Of a DNA stretch of 8,945 nt, positions 6,448 through 8,945 are shown piece by piece. Every line of letters begins with the position of its first letter. The stretch's first letter is position 1. The stretch lies in NCBI GenBank assembly GCA_024278035.1, contig JAJRUA010000119.1, forward strand, positions 1-8,945, read 5' to 3'. Origin of the DNA: Planctomycetota bacterium. GTDB taxonomy: Bacteria; Planctomycetota; Planctomycetia; Pirellulales; Lacipirellulaceae. The translations under genes and the position numbers were made by a program. The notes below the pieces were generated by a model. The model saw nothing but the letters and a program-made list of their open reading frames with translations, ran no database searches and was not told the origin of the DNA.

Positions 6448-6981
6448 GTGGCAACGCAATACCTTCTCCCTTGCCAGTGCGGCAAAACGATCGCTGTGAG
6501 CCCTCGCCAGGCAGGCGACCACATCGCCTGCGATTGTGGCACGGTGGCCGAAGTCCCTACGCTTCGCCGATTGCGTGAATTGCCTACCCAGGAACTAATC
6601 GAGACGACCGAGCCCGCTTGGGGCCTCCGCCAGGGAGTCCTTGCGGCGGGGCTAGTTGGGGTGCTGGCCCTCTCCGCGGCAGCAGGTTGGCTCATTTTCA
6701 CTCAGCCCGCCTCTCCAGAGCCTTTCGATGCGGTGGCTCGTCAAAAAGTGGTTACGTCGGGCATCGACAAAATAACGCCTGCCCAAGCATGGTTGATGTG
6801 GTCCAATGCCTACGAACCTCTTGCTAACCGGGGCTTCCAGCTACTTCAAAACCCCGAAGAATTGAACACCCTTCACCAAATTGAGGTCTCCCAAGCCAAT
6901 CGCTCGTGGCTTATCAAAATCACGGGTGGCCTGCTCGCCGTTACCCTGGCTGCTTACGCCCTGCTGCCCCGTTCTAGCTAA
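6448..6981 (+). CDS. Small membrane protein with N-terminal CxC...CxC zinc-ribbon-like motif
   Basis: A 177-residue protein of no family I can name. It opens with a short cysteine module, PCQCGK (8-13) and ACDCGT (27-32), giving C9, C11, C28 and C30 in a CxC-x16-CxC pattern that could bind zinc. A polar linker (about 33-60) leads to a hydrophobic helix at 64-85. A soluble stretch follows (about 86-150), with a Trp/Asn-rich segment ITPAQAWLMWSNAYEPLANRGFQLL. A second helix is at 153-173, with four residues left at the end. Two helices and short tails suggest a membrane anchor that presents the cysteine module on the side of its N terminus. GTG at 6448 is the first start codon after an in-frame TAG at 6406; a weak GAGG lies 5 bases upstream. 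The GT4 gene begins 22 bases after the stop, so the two are probably co-transcribed. Function unknown. Confidence 0.75.
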   Translation: MATQYLLPCQCGKTIAVSPRQAGDHIACDCGTVAEVPTLRRLRELPTQELIETTEPAWGLRQGVLAAGLVGVLALSAAAGWLIFTQPASPEPFDAVARQKVVTSGIDKITPAQAWLMWSNAYEPLANRGFQLLQNPEELNTLHQIEVSQANRSWLIKITGGLLAVTLAAYALLPRSS

Positions 6982-7029
6982 CTCGTTCTAGCTAAACCTG
7001 TTCTTGCTAAACCTGTTCTTGCCACCCCC
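6971..7029 (+). repeat. 15-bp tandem repeat spanning the gene junction
   Basis: Four diverging copies: GTTCTAGCTAACTC (6971-6984, one base short), GTTCTAGCTAAACCT (6985-6999), GTTCTTGCTAAACCT (7000-7014) and GTTCTTGCC followed by C-rich sequence (7015-7029). Copy 1 contains the stop codon (TAA, 6979-6981) of the small membrane protein gene. Copies 3 and 4 contain in-frame TTG codons usable as starts for the GT4 gene, at the position where copy 2 has TAG. Confidence 0.8.
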
Positions 7030-8317
7030 TTTCCCGGCCTCCCCACTGCCTGCGTCCCCTCTCCACTGCCTGCATTATGCCGACGAGCTACGGCTCGAAG
7101 CGGGGGGCGTTGTACGCTCGATTCTCGATCTGACCGCGATGCTCGCTCGCTGCGGCGTACGAGTAACGATCCTTACGGGCGACGCCTCGGGTGCTCCCGA
7201 CCCGTGGAAATCGCCTAAGCTGCCCTCGGAAAACAAGCCGGTCTCGGATAATCTTCCCCGAGTGATTGAAATCAATCGGGCCCTCTTCCCCTGGAAACGC
7301 TCTGCAGCGGATCGGTCGGAGATTAATAAAGCCATTGCTTCGGCCGATGTGGTTCATCTTCATACGGTTTGGGACCCTTTTAATTTGACCATCGCTGCCG
7401 CCGCTCGGCGGGCTGGTGTCCCCTGGGTTCTCACGGCTCATGGAATGCTCGACGACCAGTGCATGGAGAGCCAGTCGCTCAAGAAGCAGATTTATCTTCC
7501 GCTCGTCGGTCGCCGACTGATTGAGTCGGCCAGTCGTGTTCACTTCACTGCCACAGGAGAGCGCGACCAATCGCTCAAGCGAGCCCCTGCCATGCGACCT
7601 GTCGTCCTCCCGCTGGTGATCGATCTGCCACCGCTCGAAACCCTCCCCAGTACTACTCTCGCACGCACCGAGTTCCCTATCCCCTTTGCCTCAGGCGAAC
7701 CGGTGCTACTTTTCCTAGGCCGGGTCCATCCGATTAAGGGAATCGACCTGTTGATCGAAGCGCTGGGGCAAGTGATTCGGCGAGGCACCCCAGCCCAACT
7801 CATCGTCGCCGGTCCTGCTGAGCCGGGTTACCGAGAAGAACTGGAACGCGTCGCTAAGAAGAACAAAATTACCAGCCAGGTCCATTTTGTTGGCATGCTT
7901 CATGGCGACATAAAGCTCTCCCTCTACAGGGCCTGTGACCTTTACGTTCTTCCCTCGCTTCACGAAAACTTTGGTATTGCGCTGGTCGAAGCGATGGCCT
8001 GTGGCGCGGCGGCCGTCACGACCCGCTCGGTCAACATTTGGCCCGAGGTAGAACGCTACGGTGCAACGGTGGTAGGAAATGTCTCTGAAAACTCCGCCGG
8101 GGATGAAAACTCCGTTGGGCCTGAAAACTCCGTCGAGTCGCTTGCCAGTGGCCTGCAACAATGCCTTAACAACCTGGACAGCGTACGCGAGCGGGCGCTT
8201 GCCGGTCGAGAGGGCTTACGTGAATGGCTCGAACCCAAGCGAATTGGCGAGCAGTACACCCAAATGTATCGCGATGTGGTCGCCGAGAACGGCGCTGAGA
8301 AGGACGCCGCGCGTTAG
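7004..8317 (+). CDS. GT4 family (GT-B fold) glycosyltransferase
   Basis: A 437-residue retaining glycosyltransferase of family GT4, cytoplasmic or membrane-associated, moving a sugar from a nucleotide-sugar onto a glycan or lipid-linked acceptor. The acceptor domain begins with ADELRLEAGGVVRSILDL (26-43, with the Gly-rich GGV turn) and contains DVVHLHTVWDP (115-125) and LTAHGMLD (143-150). The donor domain begins about residue 233: VLLFLGRVHPIKGIDLLIEAL (234-254, with the phosphate-contacting R240 and K245), LIVAGPAEPGY, VHFVGMLHGDIKLSLYRACDLYVLPS, and the EX7E motif E321...E329 in ENFGIALVEAMACG. Residues 362-379 are an inserted tandem repeat. The start is uncertain: no ATG or GTG precedes the conserved core. 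The frame opens after TAG at 6989, leaving TTG at 7004 or 7019, neither with a ribosome binding site. The Pro-rich first 20 residues may not be translated. Donor and acceptor are unknown; exopolysaccharide or envelope glycan is likely. Confidence 0.92.
   Translation: MLNLFLPPPFPASPLPASPLHCLHYADELRLEAGGVVRSILDLTAMLARCGVRVTILTGDASGAPDPWKSPKLPSENKPVSDNLPRVIEINRALFPWKRSAADRSEINKAIASADVVHLHTVWDPFNLTIAAAARRAGVPWVLTAHGMLDDQCMESQSLKKQIYLPLVGRRLIESASRVHFTATGERDQSLKRAPAMRPVVLPLVIDLPPLETLPSTTLARTEFPIPFASGEPVLLFLGRVHPIKGIDLLIEALGQVIRRGTPAQLIVAGPAEPGYREELERVAKKNKITSQVHFVGMLHGDIKLSLYRACDLYVLPSLHENFGIALVEAMACGAAAVTTRSVNIWPEVERYGATVVGNVSENSAGDENSVGPENSVESLASGLQQCLNNLDSVRERALAGREGLREWLEPKRIGEQYTQMYRDVVAENGAEKDAAR
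7041..7073 (+). repeat. 20-bp-spaced direct repeat in the GT4 N-terminal codons
   Basis: CCACTGCCTGC occurs at 7043-7053 and again at 7063-7073, exactly 20 bases apart, in different reading phases. It follows directly on the 15-bp repeat and lies in the Pro/Ser/Leu-rich stretch before the conserved GT4 core. This suggests the gene's 5' end was extended by slippage-type duplications. Confidence 0.6.
8086..8139 (+). repeat. In-frame 18-bp tandem repeat within the GT4 gene
   Basis: Three copies of an 18-bp unit begin TGAAAACTCCG at 8086, 8104 and 8122 and diverge only at their 3' ends. They encode ENSAGD-ENSVGP-ENSVES (residues 362-379), between the conserved ATVVGNVS strand and the SLASGLQQCL helix. 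In most GT4 proteins this is a short surface loop, so the repeat is probably tolerated length variation. Confidence 0.88.
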
Positions 8318-8342
8318 CAGCCTGCCCCGCAGGACCAAAAAC

Positions 8343-8381
8343 CCGAGTCGCTTCGGATAGCGAGCCAAGCGACGTACTCGG
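8343..8381 (+). other. Bulged hairpin downstream of the GT4 gene
   Basis: CCGAG-TCGCTT (8343-8353) pairs with AAGCGA (8367-8372) and CTCGG (8377-8381), giving 11 bp with a 4-nt CGTA bulge on the right strand. It begins 26 bases after the GT4 stop; a smaller CCTGC-CCC-GCAGG hairpin (8321-8333) precedes it. No T-run follows, so it is not an ordinary intrinsic terminator, but its place suggests it protects or marks the 3' end of the transcript. Confidence 0.4.
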
Positions 8382-8594
8382 ATGAAAAAGAGAGAGCAAC
8401 AACAGCACGCGGTACGGATCGTAATGCAACTGATGGTTGCCTGCGCTGTTTCGATCTCATGCGGACGATTATGCGAGCCAGAAAACCAGGGCGCAAGTTT
8501 AACTAAACTACGCCTATTGCCTGGTCTTTCGTGGCGCAAATCTTGTGACGAATGGTATTGGGCGGTAACCGTTCACGAGTCAAAAAAAGCGGAC

Positions 8595-8624
8595 CGCTAA
8601 TGAGCGCGAATAAACGCTAATAAA
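8595..8624. repeat. 10-bp tandem array, left inner arm of the MITE-like element
   Basis: Three consecutive 10-bp units: CGCTAATGAG (8595-8604), CGCGAATAAA (8605-8614) and CGCTAATAAA (8615-8624). Their reverse complement, of the form TTTATTAGCG, matches the array at 8728-8757, so the two can pair as arms of a larger hairpin. The unit length is close to one helical turn of DNA. Confidence 0.7.
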
Positions 8625-8727
8625 CGACTTCAACGGCAAAAATCCATCCGGGAAAATCGGTAAAAAGTGGGCCTTACGAAAAAAGAAGGAAGTTAAAAAG
8701 GGGGGATTTCGGGCGGGTAAAAGTGTT

Positions 8728-8757
8728 GGAATTAGCGATTATTAGCGTTCACCAGCG
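8728..8757. repeat. 10-bp tandem array, right inner arm of the MITE-like element
   Basis: Units GGAATTAGCG (8728-8737), ATTATTAGCG (8738-8747) and TTCACCAGCG (8748-8757), followed by GTT. They are in inverted orientation to the array at 8595-8624 and share the ATTAGCG core. Copies are more diverged than those on the left. Confidence 0.65.
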
Positions 8758-8799
8758 GTTAAAACGGCTTTCGTCGTGAACGGTTACGATTGGGCGTGG

Positions 8800-8866
8800 C
8801 CCCTTTTGCAGGGGTCGCTAAAGTCCGAGATTTTCTTGTGTAGGCTCGGAGCCAGTCCCCTTTTTT
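8800..8866 (+). terminator. Terminator-like nested hairpin with T6 tract and a competing upstream helix
   Basis: AGGGG (8810-8814) can pair with CCCCT (8857-8861), enclosing a second helix, TCCGAG (8824-8829) with CTCGGA (8845-8850), and ending in six T's (8861-8866). The same GGGG can instead pair with CCCC at 8800-8803. This could be the end of a small RNA or an attenuator for a gene beyond the window. The outer helix is short and the internal loops large, so it is weak. Confidence 0.3.
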
Positions 8867-8945
8867 AACGGCGGCTAGGCGCCGTCTTGGTGGCACGGGC
8901 GTAATAGCAACCTGATGTTACGTCGGTTAGAGTTGAGTTGGTTCG

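Larger units (their letters stand above)
8565..8788. mobile_element. MITE-like non-autonomous element with 14-bp terminal inverted repeats
   Basis: The ends are perfect 14-bp inverted repeats: GTAACCGTTCACGA (8565-8578) and TCGTGAACGGTTAC (8774-8787). Just inside, 10-bp tandem arrays lie in opposite orientation (8595-8624 and 8728-8757). The element is flanked by ATTGGGCG at 8557-8564 and again at 8789-8796, an apparent 7-8 bp target duplication offset by at most one base. The middle (about 8630-8727) is purine-rich and non-coding. There is no transposase, so movement would need one from elsewhere. TIRs with a target duplication and no coding capacity define a MITE, but only one copy is visible here. 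Confidence 0.5.
8318..8945. other. 628-bp terminal stretch without a convincing gene
   Basis: No protein-coding gene can be supported. The only plus-strand frame with an ATG (8382-8600, 72 codons) has no ribosome binding site and ends inside a repeat array. The stretch holds the GT4 3' hairpins, the MITE-like element (8565-8788), a terminator-like RNA structure (8800-8866) and a short ACGGCG/CGCCGT hairpin (about 8868-8885). Sequence after 8886 shows nothing recognisable; a gene beyond the window edge is possible. Confidence 0.65.

Noticed and set aside
6096..6578. 160-codon plus-strand open frame with DTAK repeats
   Set aside because: It runs through the 12-bp tandem repeat and then overlaps the cysteine-motif membrane protein out of frame. 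No ribosome binding site, and no recognisable protein.
8382..8600. 72-codon frame starting MKKREQQQHAVRIV
   Set aside because: No ribosome binding site. It starts one base after a hairpin arm begins to close and runs into the left end and first repeat units of the MITE-like element. A small secreted protein cannot be fully excluded.
6971..8760. CRISPR array
   Set aside because: All repeats in the window are short tandem units (10-20 bp) with no spacers between them, and no cas gene is present.

Overview
The window looks like chromosomal DNA from a GC-rich bacterium. My best guess is a planctomycete, probably of the Pirellulales type. This is inference from several things together: an RpoD with a long basic insert between regions 1.2 and 2 and no region 1.1, a large GT-C-like membrane protein with no close textbook relative, weak use of Shine-Dalgarno sites with GTG and TTG starts, and intergenic arrays of 10-11 bp AATAAACGC-type repeats. 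No search could be run to confirm it.

Layout. Bases 1-3512 hold three rightward genes: the C-terminal part of a YbhN/LPG_synthase_TM-type membrane protein, a polyprenol-phosphate-type GT2 glycosyltransferase, and a large GT-C-like membrane protein that overlaps the GT2 gene by 4 bases. They read as one envelope-glycosylation unit: a lipid-linked sugar is made on the cytoplasmic side, possibly moved across the membrane, and used by a multi-pass transferase. Bases 3684-3720 hold a strong, nearly symmetric terminator shared with the convergent sigma factor gene. Bases 3747-5321 (minus strand) encode the primary sigma factor RpoD, whose TTG start is fixed by a well-placed AGGAG.

Bases 5322-6447 are a 1.1 kb gap with no convincing gene. 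It holds a tandem 11-bp repeat and a 13-nt palindrome just upstream of rpoD, one perfect DnaA-box sequence, an 18-bp inverted repeat enclosing a G-rich loop, a compact 50-nt stem-loop, and a 12-bp tandem repeat. Bases 6448-6981 encode a small two-helix membrane protein with an N-terminal CxC...CxC motif. It is followed closely by a GT4 glycosyltransferase (7004-8317), with a 15-bp tandem repeat spanning the stop of the first gene and the possible start of the second. The GT4 also carries an in-frame 18-bp tandem repeat.

Bases 8318-8945 have no convincing gene. Their main content is a roughly 224-bp MITE-like element (8565-8788). It has perfect 14-bp inverted ends, nested inverted arrays of 10-bp repeats, and an apparent 7-8 bp target duplication (ATTGGGCG). 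It is followed by a terminator-like RNA structure. I see no CRISPR array, tRNA, rRNA, transposase gene or phage gene. The least explained parts are the MITE-like element, the 5921-6090 structured region, and the repeat-built start of the GT4 gene.
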